The translations under genes were made by a program, and so were the position numbers. The notes beneath the pieces were generated by a model. It worked only from the letters and a program-made list of their open reading frames with translations. It was not told the origin of the DNA and did no database searches. From Sphingomonas sp. Leaf33 (GTDB lineage Bacteria > Pseudomonadota > Alphaproteobacteria > Sphingomonadales > Sphingomonadaceae): a stretch of DNA of 64,000 nt. Shown here piece after piece: positions 47,961 through 57,332 of the stretch. The stretch is from NCBI RefSeq assembly GCF_001421785.1, contig NZ_LMLB01000001.1, positions 1,159,962 to 1,223,961 on the forward strand. Reading direction: 5' to 3'. How positions within the stretch are numbered: position 1 is the first letter of the stretch; the number at the start of each line of letters is the position of its first letter.

Positions 47961-48821
47961 ATGTCCACGACCTTCACGCTCGACACCGCGACCAGCCGCG
48001 CCAATCCGACGCCGGCACCGATGAAGCGGCTGACCGTGCCCGCGATCCAGCGGCGCAAGGGCGGTGAGCCGATCGTGATGCTGACCGCCTACACCGCGCG
48101 GATGGCGCAGTTGCTCGACCCGCACTGCGACATGCTGCTGGTCGGCGACAGCCTGGGGCAGGTGATCTACGGCCTGCCGTCGACGCTGGCGGTGACGCTC
48201 GACATGATGTGCGCGCATGGCGCGGCGGTGGTGCGGGGCAGCTATCACGCGGTCGTCGTCATCGACATGCCGTTCGGCAGCTATGAGGCCTCGCCCGAAC
48301 AGGCCTTTGCCAGCGCGTCGCGGATCATGGCGGAGACCGGCGCGGCGGCGGTCAAGCTGGAGGGCGGGGCGGCGATGGCGCCGACCGTCGCGTTCCTGTC
48401 GCAGCGCGGGATCCCGGTGTGCGGGCACGTCGGTCTGACGCCGCAGGCGGTCAATGCGCTGGGCGGCTACGGCGCGCGCGGGCGCAGCGATGCCGAAGCG
48501 GCCAAGATCCTGTCGGACGCGAAGGCCGTCGCCGGGGCCGGCGCCTTCGCCCTGGTGGTCGAAGGCGTGATGGAAAGCCTGGCCAACGACATCGTCGCGG
48601 CGGTCGCCTGTCCGGTGATCGGCATCGGCGCGTCGGCCGGATGCGACGGGCAGGTGCTGGTGACCGAGGACATGCTGGGCCTGTTCGAGCGCACCCCGCG
48701 CTTCGTGAAGACGTACGACGACATCGCCGGCCGTATTTCCGCCGCGGTCACGACCTATGCCGACGAGGTGCGCGCGCGCAGCTTCCCCGGCGACGCGCAG
48801 CTCTATCGTCCCAAGAGCTGA
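47961..48821 (+). CDS. panB: 3-methyl-2-oxobutanoate hydroxymethyltransferase
   Basis: A 286-residue TIM-barrel enzyme making ketopantoate from 2-oxoisovalerate and methylene-THF, first step of pantothenate synthesis. [27 protein letters not shown] (metal Asp), VKLEGG, and [15 protein letters not shown] are recognisable. Full length with an N-terminal extension of about 20 residues. panC is not adjacent. Confidence 0.96.
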   Translation: MSTTFTLDTATSRANPTPAPMKRLTVPAIQRRKGGEPIVMLTAYTARMAQLLDPHCDMLLVGDSLGQVIYGLPSTLAVTLDMMCAHGAAVVRGSYHAVVVIDMPFGSYEASPEQAFASASRIMAETGAAAVKLEGGAAMAPTVAFLSQRGIPVCGHVGLTPQAVNALGGYGARGRSDAEAAKILSDAKAVAGAGAFALVVEGVMESLANDIVAAVACPVIGIGASAGCDGQVLVTEDMLGLFERTPRFVKTYDDIAGRISAAVTTYADEVRARSFPGDAQLYRPKS

Positions 48822-48893
48822 TTCGCCGCCGCTTCCGTTTCCCCCGCATCGCGGCTAAGGCGTCCGCGCTGTTTCCCTTGGAGTGTCCCTGAC

Positions 48894-49595
48894 GTGGCGT
48901 TGACCCCGCAATCGAACGAAGCCTTCCTGCGCGAGGTCGACGAAGAACTGCGTCGCGAGGAAGCGCTGAAGCTGTGGAAGCGCTGGGGCGTGGTCATCGT
49001 CGGCGGACTCGTCGCGGCGCTCGTCGCGCTGGCCGGCTGGCTGTGGTGGCAATCGCACCGCGCAAGCGTGGCGGGCGAGCAGGGTGTCAAGTTTAACCAG
49101 GCGATGGAGTCGCTCGGCAACCAGCAGCCGGACAAGGCAGCGCCGGTGCTCGCCGATCTCGCGAAGACGGGCACCGACGGCTATGCCGCGCTCGCCAAGT
49201 TCACCCAGGCCGATATCCTGCTCCAGAAGCAGGACCTGAAGGGCGCGGCGACGCTGTTCGCGCAAGTCGCCGGTGACAGCGGCGCGGCCGAACCCTTGCG
49301 TAACCTGGCGCTTCTCCGCCAGACGCTCGCTGAATATGATACGCTGAAGCCGCAGGTCGTGATCGACCGGCTGCGGCCGCTGGCGGTGAAGGGCAATCCC
49401 TATTACGGCACCGCGGGGGAAATGACCGCTGTCGCCCACCTGCGGATGAACCGCCGCGACCTGGCCGGACGGATGTTCGGCGAAATCGCACGCGACGAAA
49501 ACGTGCCCGCCAGCATCCGTCAACGCGCGGTTCAGATGGCGGGTGTTCTGGGTGTCGATGCCGTCGACCAGACTGAGGAAAAGAAGGCAGGATGA
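48894..49595 (+). CDS. YfgM-like TPR membrane protein
   Basis: A 233-residue protein with a cytoplasmic N-terminus of about 32 residues, one TM helix (VVIVGGLVAALVALAGWLWW) and a periplasmic TPR-like domain. In E. coli YfgM is an ancillary SecYEG subunit next to bamB and der; the same order here supports the call. GTG start. It overlaps the bamB start by 4 bp (ATGA). Confidence 0.88.
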   Translation: MALTPQSNEAFLREVDEELRREEALKLWKRWGVVIVGGLVAALVALAGWLWWQSHRASVAGEQGVKFNQAMESLGNQQPDKAAPVLADLAKTGTDGYAALAKFTQADILLQKQDLKGAATLFAQVAGDSGAAEPLRNLALLRQTLAEYDTLKPQVVIDRLRPLAVKGNPYYGTAGEMTAVAHLRMNRRDLAGRMFGEIARDENVPASIRQRAVQMAGVLGVDAVDQTEEKKAG

Positions 49596-50923
49596 AGTCT
49601 TTTGTTCGGACCACCGCGGCGATCGCGCTGATCGTCAGCCTGGGTGGCTGCGGCATCTTCAAGGGCGGGGCCAAGAAGACGCCGGTGCTCGGCGATCGCG
49701 TGCCGATCCTGATGACCGAGAATTCGATCGACGTCGATCGGACCATCGCCAACATCGAGGTCGTCGTGCCGCTGGCCGCCGCCAACGACGCGTGGAACCA
49801 GCCGGGCGGTAACGCCGCCAAGGCGATGGGCCATGTCGCCCTGGCCGACGCGCCGGTGCGCGCCTGGTCGATCGAAATTCCCGGCGGCGACAAGCGCACG
49901 CGCCTGGCCGCGGCCCCCGTGGTCGACGGCGGCAAGCTGTACATCACCGACACCGCCGGCGCCGTCCACGCCTATGCCGCCGACACCGGCGCGACGCTGT
50001 GGACCGCGCAGACGGTGAAGGGCGACGAAAACGCCCGCGCCCGCTTCGGCGGCGGCGTCAGTGTCGAGGGCGGCAAGGCCTTTGCCACCAACGGCCTGGG
50101 CGATGTCGTCGCGTTCGATGCGAACACCGGCGCCGAGCTGTGGCGGGCGAAGCCCGGCGGCCCCTTGCGCGGTGCGCCGACGCTCGCCAACGACCAGGTC
50201 TATGTGCTCAGCCAGGACAACCAGCTGTTCGCGCTGAACCAGGCCGATGGCAAGGTCGCCTGGACCTCTTCCGGCAGCCTCGAATCGCAGGGCGTGTTCG
50301 GCGTGGCCGCACCGGCCGCGGCGCAGGGGACCGTAGTCGCGGGCTTCTCGAGCGGGGAGCTGAACGCCTATCGCTACGAGAACGGCCGGACGCTCTGGGC
50401 CGACGCGCTGTCGCGCTCCAGCATATCGACCAGCGTGTCGGCGCTGTCGGACATCGATGCCGAGCCGGTGATCGACCAGGGCAAGCTCTATGCGATCGGC
50501 CAGGGCGGCCGCATGGTCGCGCTGGACGTGCTGAGCGGCCAGCGACTGTGGGAACAGAACCTCGCCGGCATCGCGACGCCGTGGGTTTCGGGCGAATGGA
50601 TATTCGTCGTCACCGACGACGCGCGTCTGATCTGTCTGGCGCGCGCATCGGGCAAGATCCGCTGGATCAGCCAGTTGCGGAAGTACCGCGTCGAGAAGAA
50701 GAAGACGCAGAAGGACCCGGTGTCGTGGGTCGGCCCGGTGCTGGCCGGCAACAAGCTGTGGCTGGCCAATTCGCTGGGTGAGATCGTCGCGGCCTCGGTC
50801 ACCGACGGCAGCGTCCAGACGACGCTTACCGACAAGAAGGCCGTGTTCAGCCTGTCGCCGGTCGTCGCGAACCAGACGCTGTACCTGCTGTCGGACGAAG
50901 GGACGCTGGTCGCCTATCGGTGA
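49592..50923 (+). CDS. bamB: Outer-membrane assembly lipoprotein BamB
   Basis: A 443-residue lipoprotein of the BAM complex with an eight-bladed PQQ-type propeller. Lipobox LGGC at C20 (SLGGCGIFKG). Repeating blades such as GKLYITDTAGAVHAYAADTGATLW are visible. It is longer than E. coli BamB (392), mainly before the first blade. It ends with a good terminator. Confidence 0.94.
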   Translation: MKSFVRTTAAIALIVSLGGCGIFKGGAKKTPVLGDRVPILMTENSIDVDRTIANIEVVVPLAAANDAWNQPGGNAAKAMGHVALADAPVRAWSIEIPGGDKRTRLAAAPVVDGGKLYITDTAGAVHAYAADTGATLWTAQTVKGDENARARFGGGVSVEGGKAFATNGLGDVVAFDANTGAELWRAKPGGPLRGAPTLANDQVYVLSQDNQLFALNQADGKVAWTSSGSLESQGVFGVAAPAAAQGTVVAGFSSGELNAYRYENGRTLWADALSRSSISTSVSALSDIDAEPVIDQGKLYAIGQGGRMVALDVLSGQRLWEQNLAGIATPWVSGEWIFVVTDDARLICLARASGKIRWISQLRKYRVEKKKTQKDPVSWVGPVLAGNKLWLANSLGEIVAASVTDGSVQTTLTDKKAVFSLSPVVANQTLYLLSDEGTLVAYR

Positions 50924-50948
50924 CCGTCGACCCCGTTTGAACCCTTCC

Positions 50949-50988
50949 GAGCCCCGGTCGCCACGGTGACCGGGGCTCTGCCATTTTT
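50949..50988 (+). terminator. Rho-independent terminator after bamB
   Basis: GAGCCCCGGTC (50949-50959), 8-nt loop, GACCGGGGCTC (50968-50978), TGCCA, then five T. It separates yfgM-bamB from der. Confidence 0.75.
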
Positions 50989-51046
50989 CCGTTCGGTCCG
51001 AATCGTGTAGGGGGCCGGGCGTACCTGCTGTTGGATTGCTAGACCC

Positions 51047-52417
51047 ATGCCCCTTCCCACCGTCGCCATCATCGGGCGCCCCAATGTCGGCAAGTCGACG
51101 CTGTTCAACCGCCTGGTCGGCAAGCGGCTGGCGCTGGTTGATGACCAGCCCGGCGTCACGCGCGACCGGCGCGAGGGGGATGCCACGCTGATCGGCATGG
51201 ACTTCCGTGTCGTCGATACCGCCGGGTTCGAGGACAAGGACGTCGCGACGCTGCCGGGGCGGATGCGCCTGCAGACCGAAGCGGCGGTCGAGGATGCCGA
51301 TGTCGCGCTGTTCATGGTCGATGCGCGCGCCGGCATCGTGCCTCTCGATGAGGAGATCGCCCGCTGGCTGCGCGGCACCGACACGCCGATCGTGCTGGTC
51401 GCCAACAAGGCCGAAGGCCGTGCGGGCGAGACGGGCGTGATCGAGGCGATGGCGCTGGGCTTCGGTGAGCCCGTGCAGCTGTCGGCCGAGCACGGTGAGG
51501 GTGTGGTCGAGCTGTTCGAGGCGCTGCGCCCGCTGATCGAGCGCGAGGACGCCGACGACACCGTCGATGAGGACCCCGACGCGCCGGACGCCCCGCTGAA
51601 ACTGGCGATCGTCGGCCGCCCGAACGCGGGCAAGTCGACGCTCATCAACCGCATCTTGGGGCAGGACCGCCTGATTACCGGGCCCGAAGCCGGCATCACT
51701 CGCGATTCGATCGCGATCGACTGGACGTGGCAGGGGCCGGACGGCCCGCGCCCGGTGCGGCTGATCGACACTGCGGGCATGCGCAAGAAGGCGCGCGTGC
51801 AGGAAAAGCTCGAGAAGCTGTCGGTGATGGACGCACTGCGCGCGGTCGATTTCGCCGAAGTCGTCGTGCTGATGATCGATGCGACGCGCGGGCTGGAAGT
51901 GCAGGACCTGAAGATCGCCGATCGCGCGCTTCAGGAAGGCCGGGCGCTGGTCGTTGCCCTCAACAAATGGGACGTGGCGGAAAACGCCTCCAGCCTGTTC
52001 AACGGGATCAAGGCGGCGCTCGACGAAGGCCTGTCGCAGGCGAAGGGGGTGCCCGTGCTGACCGTGTCGGGCGCGACCGGCAAGGGCATCGACGTGCTGC
52101 TCAAGGTCGCGTTCGAGACGCGCGAGGCCTGGTCGCGCCGCGTGTCGACCGGCCAGCTCAACCGCTGGTTCGAACGCGCGATCGAGGCGAACCCGCCGCC
52201 CGCACCCGGCGGCAAGCGGATCAAGCCGCGCTACATGACACAGGTGAACACGCGCCCGCCGGCCTTCGTGCTGTTCGGCACCCGCGTCGACCTGCTGCCC
52301 GAAAGCTACCGCCGCTATCTGGTCAACGGCCTGCGCAAGGAATTCGATTTCGGCGCGGTGCCCGTGCGCCTGTCCCTGCGCGCACCGAAGAACCCGTTCG
52401 ACCACAGCAAGTCGTAA
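51047..52417 (+). CDS. der: Ribosome-assembly GTPase Der (EngA)
   Basis: A 456-residue protein with two tandem G domains: GRPNVGKST at about residue 8, NKAE, and GRPNAGKST at about residue 188, NKWD, then a KH-like C-terminal domain (RPPAFVLFGTRVDLLPESYRRYL). It is essential for 50S assembly. Its place after bamB is conserved in proteobacteria. Confidence 0.97.
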   Translation: MPLPTVAIIGRPNVGKSTLFNRLVGKRLALVDDQPGVTRDRREGDATLIGMDFRVVDTAGFEDKDVATLPGRMRLQTEAAVEDADVALFMVDARAGIVPLDEEIARWLRGTDTPIVLVANKAEGRAGETGVIEAMALGFGEPVQLSAEHGEGVVELFEALRPLIEREDADDTVDEDPDAPDAPLKLAIVGRPNAGKSTLINRILGQDRLITGPEAGITRDSIAIDWTWQGPDGPRPVRLIDTAGMRKKARVQEKLEKLSVMDALRAVDFAEVVVLMIDATRGLEVQDLKIADRALQEGRALVVALNKWDVAENASSLFNGIKAALDEGLSQAKGVPVLTVSGATGKGIDVLLKVAFETREAWSRRVSTGQLNRWFERAIEANPPPAPGGKRIKPRYMTQVNTRPPAFVLFGTRVDLLPESYRRYLVNGLRKEFDFGAVPVRLSLRAPKNPFDHSKS

Positions 52418-52425
52418 CGGCCCCG

Positions 52426-52626
52426 ATGCGGATCGACGCGCGCGGAATGCGCTGTCCATGGCCGGCGCTGCGCCTCGCCAAGACCTTGCGAACCGCGGAC
52501 GGGCCGGTGGAGGTGATGGCCGACGATCCCATCGCGCCGCGCGAACTGGCGGCGGTGGCGACCGCGGCGGGCTGGTCGATCGAACCGATAGCCGCCGATC
52601 ATTTCCGGGTCGTGCGATTGCGGTGA
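52426..52626 (+). CDS. TusA/SirA-like sulfur-carrier protein
   Basis: A 66-residue protein MRIDARGMRCPWPALRLAK with the CPxP motif (active Cys10), slightly shorter than E. coli TusA. It likely carries persulfide sulfur; the pathway (tRNA thiolation, Moco, others) cannot be told. It starts 8 bp after der. Confidence 0.9.
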   Translation: MRIDARGMRCPWPALRLAKTLRTADGPVEVMADDPIAPRELAAVATAAGWSIEPIAADHFRVVRLR

Positions 52627-52702
52627 AATCAACGGGCTGTTTACCCGATCGTCCTAAAACGACGCCACTGGCCGGTGCAATGACGCGCCGTGGAGTGGGC
52701 AC

Positions 52703-53122
52703 ATGACGAGCGGAATTCCTGAGGCGGCGGTGATCGACTGGGGCGTGCTGTCGGCAGCGCGAATCGAGCTCGGCGCCAATTTCGTCCGCATTCTCGGCTA
52801 TTTTCGCGAAGACGGCGAAAAATCGGTTGCGGCGATCGAAGCGGCGATGCGCAGCGGCAGCGCCGCGGCAATGGTCATCCCGGCGCACACGCTGAAAGGC
52901 GAATCCGCACAATTCGGGGCCGAGCTCCTGACCGCGCGGGCCGAGGCGATCGAGACGATCGCGCGCGACTGCGTCGAAACCCATGATTCGCCGCAGGAGG
53001 CGCTGGAGCATGTCGCCAGCCTGCGCGGCCTGTTCGAACAGACCCTGACCCTGCTCGAACGCGAGACCAGCCCGCTGGTCGAACGCCGTCCCGCCGGCGG
53101 CTTCGGACGTCGCGCCGTTTAG
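52703..53122 (+). CDS. Hpt-domain phosphotransfer protein
   Basis: A 139-residue four-helix Hpt protein with the phospho-His in AHTLKGESAQFGAELL (H62). It could serve as a phosphorelay intermediate; no kinase lies next to it. Its stop codon TAG (53120-53122) is made from the end of the repeat element at 53119-53446, so the C-terminus (ERRPAGGFGRRAV) may have been changed when the element arrived. Confidence 0.88.
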   Translation: MTSGIPEAAVIDWGVLSAARIELGANFVRILGYFREDGEKSVAAIEAAMRSGSAAAMVIPAHTLKGESAQFGAELLTARAEAIETIARDCVETHDSPQEALEHVASLRGLFEQTLTLLERETSPLVERRPAGGFGRRAV

Positions 53123-53446
53123 AGCGGTTTCCGATCAATCTGCACCATCGTGACGGAGCCGATTTCGGTTTGTGGCTAGGATCGAGGAAGGAGCGGGGCT
53201 TTGCCCCCGTGACTGACGAGGGACGACTCCACGGAGCAAAATCGCCCTCCGCAGCCATTCCACCGATGCTACGCATCGTCGGAACCTCGGGCTGCTCCGC
53301 CCGCCCCGAAGGGGTTGTGTCAGGAAAGCCGCTGGACATCGTCGCGACGCTTGCAGGGGCAGGCCAGCCCCTGCTTCGCGCCGCTCCTCGCCAGCAACCT
53401 TCCTGACACAATCACGGTGGCGCAGATTGGTCAGAAACCGCTCTAA
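53119..53446. mobile_element. 328-bp element with terminal inverted repeats, no transposase (MITE-like)
   Basis: Ends TTAGAGCGGTTTC and GAAACCGCTCTAA continue as imperfect inverted repeats for about 34 bp (four mismatches). Inside lie a perfect 12-bp inverted pair TTGTGTCAGGAA (53315-53326)/TTCCTGACACAA (53400-53411) and a hairpin GCAGGGGC-AGGCCA-GCCCCTGC (53353-53374). No credible gene fits inside. Another end of the same element is at 1-53. Non-autonomous mobility is inferred. 53447-53533 holds only the ribosome site of the next gene. Confidence 0.65.
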
Positions 53447-53533
53447 TGGAACCGCAGTCCATCATGTGGTGAATTTGCTTCCCTCCCGGGCGCGGCGCGC
53501 TATCGTTCGGACAGCGAGCGGAGGGGACGGGCG

Positions 53534-53836
53534 ATGGACAGGCATCAGGGAATTGCGGATGATCCGCGGTACCGGGCGTTACTCAAGCGCCGCGGCAGGT
53601 TCGCCGCGATCCTGACCGCGATCATCCTCATCGTCTATTTCGGGTTCGTCGGCCTGGTCGCGTTCGACAAGCCTTTGCTGGGCGCTTCGCTGTCGGGCGG
53701 GGCGACGTCGATCGGCATCCCGGTCGGGCTTGGCATCATCATCCTCTCGATCGTGCTGACCGGCCTCTACGTCCGCCGCGCCAACGGCGAGTTCGACGCC
53801 GTGCTGGCCGCGATCCGTGCGGAGCATGACGCATGA
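53534..53836 (+). CDS. DUF485-family small membrane protein
   Basis: A 100-residue two-helix protein (YjcH type): [21 protein letters not shown]1, a loop, TM2 and [17 protein letters not shown]. In E. coli yjcH is co-transcribed with actP; here the next gene overlaps it by 4 bp (ATGA). GGAGGGGACGGG precedes the ATG. Confidence 0.92.
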   Translation: MDRHQGIADDPRYRALLKRRGRFAAILTAIILIVYFGFVGLVAFDKPLLGASLSGGATSIGIPVGLGIIILSIVLTGLYVRRANGEFDAVLAAIRAEHDA

Positions 53837-55482
53837 TCCCGCGCTGGCTGATCGCTGCCGCGCTCATCTGCGCCGGCACCGCCGCCTCCGCGCACGCCGT
53901 TGCGCCGGCCGTGCAACAGGCCACCAACTGGACGGCGATCGGCATGTTCGCACTGTTCGTCCTCGCGACATTGGGTATCACCCGCTGGGCGGCAGGCAAG
54001 ACCAAGACCGCGGCCGATTTCTATACCGCGGGCGGCGGCATCACCGGCTTCCAGAACGGCTTGGCGATTGCGGGCGACTATATGTCGGCAGCGTCGTTCC
54101 TGGGTATTTCGGCGCAGATCTATACCGATGGCTACGACGGCCTGATCTATTCGATCGGCTTCCTCGTCGGCTGGCCGATCCTGCTGTTCCTGATGGCGGA
54201 GCGGTTGCGCAACCTGGGACGCTTCACCTTTGCCGACGTCGCCTCGTTCCGCTTCGCGCAGACGCCGGTCCGGACCTTTGCTGCGATCTCGACGTTGGCG
54301 GTCGTCCTCTTCTACCTGATCGCGCAGATGGTGGGGGCGGGGCAGCTCATCAAGCTGCTGTTTGGCCTGCCATATCCGTATGCGGTCGGCATCGTCGGCG
54401 TGTTGATGACCTGCTACGTCCTGTTCGGCGGCATGACCGCGACGACGTGGGTGCAGATCGTGAAGGCGGCGCTGCTGCTGGGCGCGGCGAGCTTCATCGC
54501 GATCGCCGTGCTGTGGCGCTTCGACTTCTCGCCTGAGAAACTGTTCGCCCGCGCGGTCGAGGTGAAGGGCAATTCGGCGATCATGGGGCCGGGCGGGTTC
54601 ATCAAGGATCCGGTCAGTGCGATCTCGCTCGGGATGGCGCTGATGTTCGGCACGGCCGGCCTGCCGCACATCCTGATGCGTTTCTTCACCGTGCCCGATG
54701 CCAAGGCGGCGCGGACGTCGGTGCTCTGGGCGACGGGCTGGATCGGCTATTTCTACTGCCTGACCTTCATCATCGGCTTCGGCGCGATCGTGCTGGTCGC
54801 GACCGATCCGGGGTTCCTGGATGCCGACGGGGCGCTCAGGGGCGGGACCAACATGGCGGCGATCCATCTGGCGCAGGCGGTCGGCGGCAACCTGTTCCTG
54901 GGCTTCATCTCCGCGGTCGCGTTCGCGACGATCCTGGCGGTGGTCGCCGGGCTGACGCTTTCGGGCGCGTCGGCGGTCAGCCACGACCTCTATGCCAGCG
55001 TGTTCAAGCAGGGGGCTGCCGACACCGCGTCCGAACTCCGCGTGTCGCGGATCACCGTACTGGTGCTCGCCGTGGTCGCGATCGCGCTGGGCATCGCGTT
55101 CGAAAAGCAGAACGTCGCCTTCATGGTCAGCCTGGCGTTCGCGCTGGCGGCGTCGGGCAATTTCCCGGTTTTGCTGCTGTCGCTGCTGTGGAGCGGTTGC
55201 ACGACCCGCGGCGTCGTTGCCGGCGGACTGTCGGGCGTCGTGCTGGCGTTCGTGCTGACGGTGCTGTCGCCGGCGGTGTGGGTGAAGGTGCTCGGCTACC
55301 CGGAAGCGATCTTCCCCTATGGATCGCCGGCGATCTTCTCGATGCCGGTCGCCTTCGTCGTCATCTGGCTGGTGTCGGTGACCGATCGCAGCGGGCGGGC
55401 GGCGGTCGATCGCGCCGGCTTTGCCGCGCAGCAGGTGCGGCAGGAAACGGGAATCGGCGCGGCCGGCGCGTCGGCGCATTGA
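53833..55482 (+). CDS. actP: Cation/acetate symporter (ActP-like, SSS family)
   Basis: A 549-residue sodium:solute symporter with a cleavable-looking N-terminus ([10 protein letters not shown]) and about 13-14 helices. [30 protein letters not shown] (in parts) is the ActP signature, and [21 protein letters not shown] follows. It imports acetate and other short monocarboxylates with a cation. Coupled to the DUF485 gene, which supports the ActP rather than the pantothenate branch. Confidence 0.93.
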   Translation: MIPRWLIAAALICAGTAASAHAVAPAVQQATNWTAIGMFALFVLATLGITRWAAGKTKTAADFYTAGGGITGFQNGLAIAGDYMSAASFLGISAQIYTDGYDGLIYSIGFLVGWPILLFLMAERLRNLGRFTFADVASFRFAQTPVRTFAAISTLAVVLFYLIAQMVGAGQLIKLLFGLPYPYAVGIVGVLMTCYVLFGGMTATTWVQIVKAALLLGAASFIAIAVLWRFDFSPEKLFARAVEVKGNSAIMGPGGFIKDPVSAISLGMALMFGTAGLPHILMRFFTVPDAKAARTSVLWATGWIGYFYCLTFIIGFGAIVLVATDPGFLDADGALRGGTNMAAIHLAQAVGGNLFLGFISAVAFATILAVVAGLTLSGASAVSHDLYASVFKQGAADTASELRVSRITVLVLAVVAIALGIAFEKQNVAFMVSLAFALAASGNFPVLLLSLLWSGCTTRGVVAGGLSGVVLAFVLTVLSPAVWVKVLGYPEAIFPYGSPAIFSMPVAFVVIWLVSVTDRSGRAAVDRAGFAAQQVRQETGIGAAGASAH

Positions 55483-55489
55483 TTCCACT

Positions 55490-55589
55490 CCGTTCGTGCT
55501 GAGCTTGTCGAAGCACTGTCCTTTTTCTTCGGGGCGGAAGGTCCCGGGCTCGAAGAAGGGCAGCACTTCGACAAGCTCAGTGCGAACGG
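55490..55589. repeat. Dispersed paired inverted repeat, copy E
   Basis: CCGTTCGTGCTGAGCTTGTC and GACAAGCTCAGTGCGAACGG around a core with TTTTTCTTCGGG and CTCGAAGAAGGGCA. Between the convergent actP and GH43 genes; it could serve as a bidirectional terminator. Confidence 0.9.
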
Positions 55590-55604
55590 TATTTCAAGGC
55601 GATA

Positions 55605-57179
55605 CTACAGCGCCCGAAACCGGAAATCGCGGAACCGCGCCTCGCCCTTGCCGGCGGAATAGAGCCCCGGCCGCAGCATCAGGAAGCCGCCGCGGACATT
55701 GTGGTGGTAGCCGGAGACTTCCATGCCCCGGTCGAACCGCGTCCACGTCCGCCCGCCGTCGCCGGAGGTGTGGAAACTGACGATGTGCCGGTTGTTGGTC
55801 ACGCGTATCCGCATCCGTCGCCCGTGCGGATTGGCGGGGCGGCCGCGTTCGATGCCGTACTGGTGCGTGACGAACCGCGTCTCGTCGAAGCCCAGGCCGC
55901 AATAGAGCTTCTCGTCGTAGAACAGGATCAACCCCGCGGTGCCGCCGGGCGCGACTTCGATGTCGCAGTCAACCTGGTACCCCTGGTCGCCCGCGATCAA
56001 CAGCAGCGGGGAGGACGATGACGGCGCCGTCCCGCGTGCGGTCAGCACCAGCGCGCCGTCCTCGACGCGCGCACGGGCGCGCTCGTCGGCGGCGGGTTTG
56101 AAGAAATTCCATTTGCTGCCGATGGCCAGCGTCGTGAAATCGTCGCTGAGCGGCTGGCCGTGCGGACCGACCCTGCTGCCGCCCCTTGGCGCACGGAGCG
56201 GCCGTGACAGGTCGCCGCCCGTCATCCGGAACCAGCCATCGGCGGTCCACTCGACCGGATCCAGCAGCGTCTGGCGGCCGAGCGTCCAATAGCCGTTTTC
56301 GTAGCCGTGATAGACGCTCCACCAGTCGCCCGCCGGCCCCTCGACCAACGTCGCATGGCCGCGCGACCACCATTTTTCGCTCGGGTCGGTGGTGCGGACG
56401 ATCGGGTTGCGCGGGCAATTCTCCCAAGGCCCGTGGATCGATCGCGAGCGGGCGGCGATGACCATGTGGCCGGTCGGCGGACCCGCGGTGCCGCCGACCG
56501 CCAGGATCAGGTAGAACCAGCCCCCGTGGCGCAGCACCTTGGGCCCTTCGGGGCTGAAGCCCTCGACATCCCAGTCGTTGGGGTAGCGCCATGGATCGTA
56601 GACATGCTCGGGCTCGCCGATGCGGCGGAGGCCGTCGTCGGACAGGCGAACGCGGTCGCCGCCCGACAGGAACAGCCAGCGGCTGCCGTCCTCGCCCACC
56701 GCGTGGCCGGGGTCGATGTGCGCGGGCAGCTTCAGGTCGATGGGCTCGCTCCACGGCCCGCGGATATCGTCGGCCCAGATCACCCAGTTGGTCGTCGGGT
56801 TTTTGGTCGGCACGTAGAGGAAGTAGCGCCCGTCGTGCTTGGTGAGTTCGGGCGCCCAGACCGATCCGATGTTGGTGGTCAGCGCCGCGGTGATCGGCAC
56901 CCAGTTGAGGAGGTCGCGCGAGTGCCAGATGACCAGACCCGGATAGGAATCGAAGGTCGAAAAGGTCATGTAGTAATCCGCCCCGTCCTTCAGGATCGTC
57001 GGGTCGGGATGGTCACCGGCCATCAGCGGATTGAGGAAGCGGCCGTCGCCGAGGTCGGCGATCCGCTGGTTGTCGAAGCCGCGTTTCCAGTCGGGGGCGG
57101 GCTTGCCCGCGGCGAGAACGGGCGACGCGACCGCCGCGGCGAGGGGAAGCCCGAAGGCGTTTCGCCGCGTCAGATGCAT
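55605..57179 (-). CDS. Exported glycoside hydrolase family 43 protein
   Basis: A 524-residue protein. The start at 57179 has AAAGGA upstream and gives a twin-arginine-like signal (HLTRRNAFGLPLAAAVASPVLAAG). Five-bladed GH43 propeller: general base Asp in NPLMAGDHPDPTILK, then HSRDLLNW, and the probable acid Glu in EGFSPEGPKV. A C-terminal beta-sandwich (from about residue 340, PLSDDFTTLAIGSKWNFFKP) resembles the GH43 C-terminal or DUF1349 domain. Probable arabinosidase or xylosidase. Next to a TonB receptor on the same strand. Confidence 0.92.
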   Translation of the reverse strand: MHLTRRNAFGLPLAAAVASPVLAAGKPAPDWKRGFDNQRIADLGDGRFLNPLMAGDHPDPTILKDGADYYMTFSTFDSYPGLVIWHSRDLLNWVPITAALTTNIGSVWAPELTKHDGRYFLYVPTKNPTTNWVIWADDIRGPWSEPIDLKLPAHIDPGHAVGEDGSRWLFLSGGDRVRLSDDGLRRIGEPEHVYDPWRYPNDWDVEGFSPEGPKVLRHGGWFYLILAVGGTAGPPTGHMVIAARSRSIHGPWENCPRNPIVRTTDPSEKWWSRGHATLVEGPAGDWWSVYHGYENGYWTLGRQTLLDPVEWTADGWFRMTGGDLSRPLRAPRGGSRVGPHGQPLSDDFTTLAIGSKWNFFKPAADERARARVEDGALVLTARGTAPSSSSPLLLIAGDQGYQVDCDIEVAPGGTAGLILFYDEKLYCGLGFDETRFVTHQYGIERGRPANPHGRRMRIRVTNNRHIVSFHTSGDGGRTWTRFDRGMEVSGYHHNVRGGFLMLRPGLYSAGKGEARFRDFRFRAL

Positions 57180-57211
57180 CGTCCTGGTCCTTTCTCTTGC
57201 CTCCACTTCAC

Positions 57212-57311
57212 CCGTTCGCCCTGAGCCTGTCGAAGGGCCGTCCTTCTTCGTGCCACTGGCGTTGCGTCACGAAGAAGAAGGGCGGTGCTTCGACAAGCTC
57301 AGCACGAACGG
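57212..57311. repeat. Dispersed paired inverted repeat, copy F
   Basis: CCGTTCGCCCTGAGCCTGTC and GACAAGCTCAGCACGAACGG flank a core with CCTTCTTCGTG and CACGAAGAAGAAGG, so the whole 100 bp can fold into a long cruciform. It lies between the TonB receptor and the GH43 gene, which are transcribed in the same direction. Confidence 0.9.
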
Positions 57312-57332
57312 AGTGGAGGTGGTCGCGTTACC

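Noticed and set aside
49532..53011. Very long reverse-strand open frame (over 1100 codons) across bamB, der and neighbours
   Set aside because: It runs opposite to well-supported genes, has an Arg/Asp/Ala-rich composition caused by high GC in the third position, and shows no domain, signal or ribosome site.
53170..53406. Short open frames inside the 328-bp repeat element, on both strands
   Set aside because: They are formed by the inverted repeats themselves, lack ribosome sites and a start of known type, and are better explained as part of a non-coding element.
53767..55566. Reverse-strand frame of about 600 codons opposite actP
   Set aside because: The product is dominated by Arg, Asp, His and Gln, the usual antisense of hydrophobic codons in a transporter gene.
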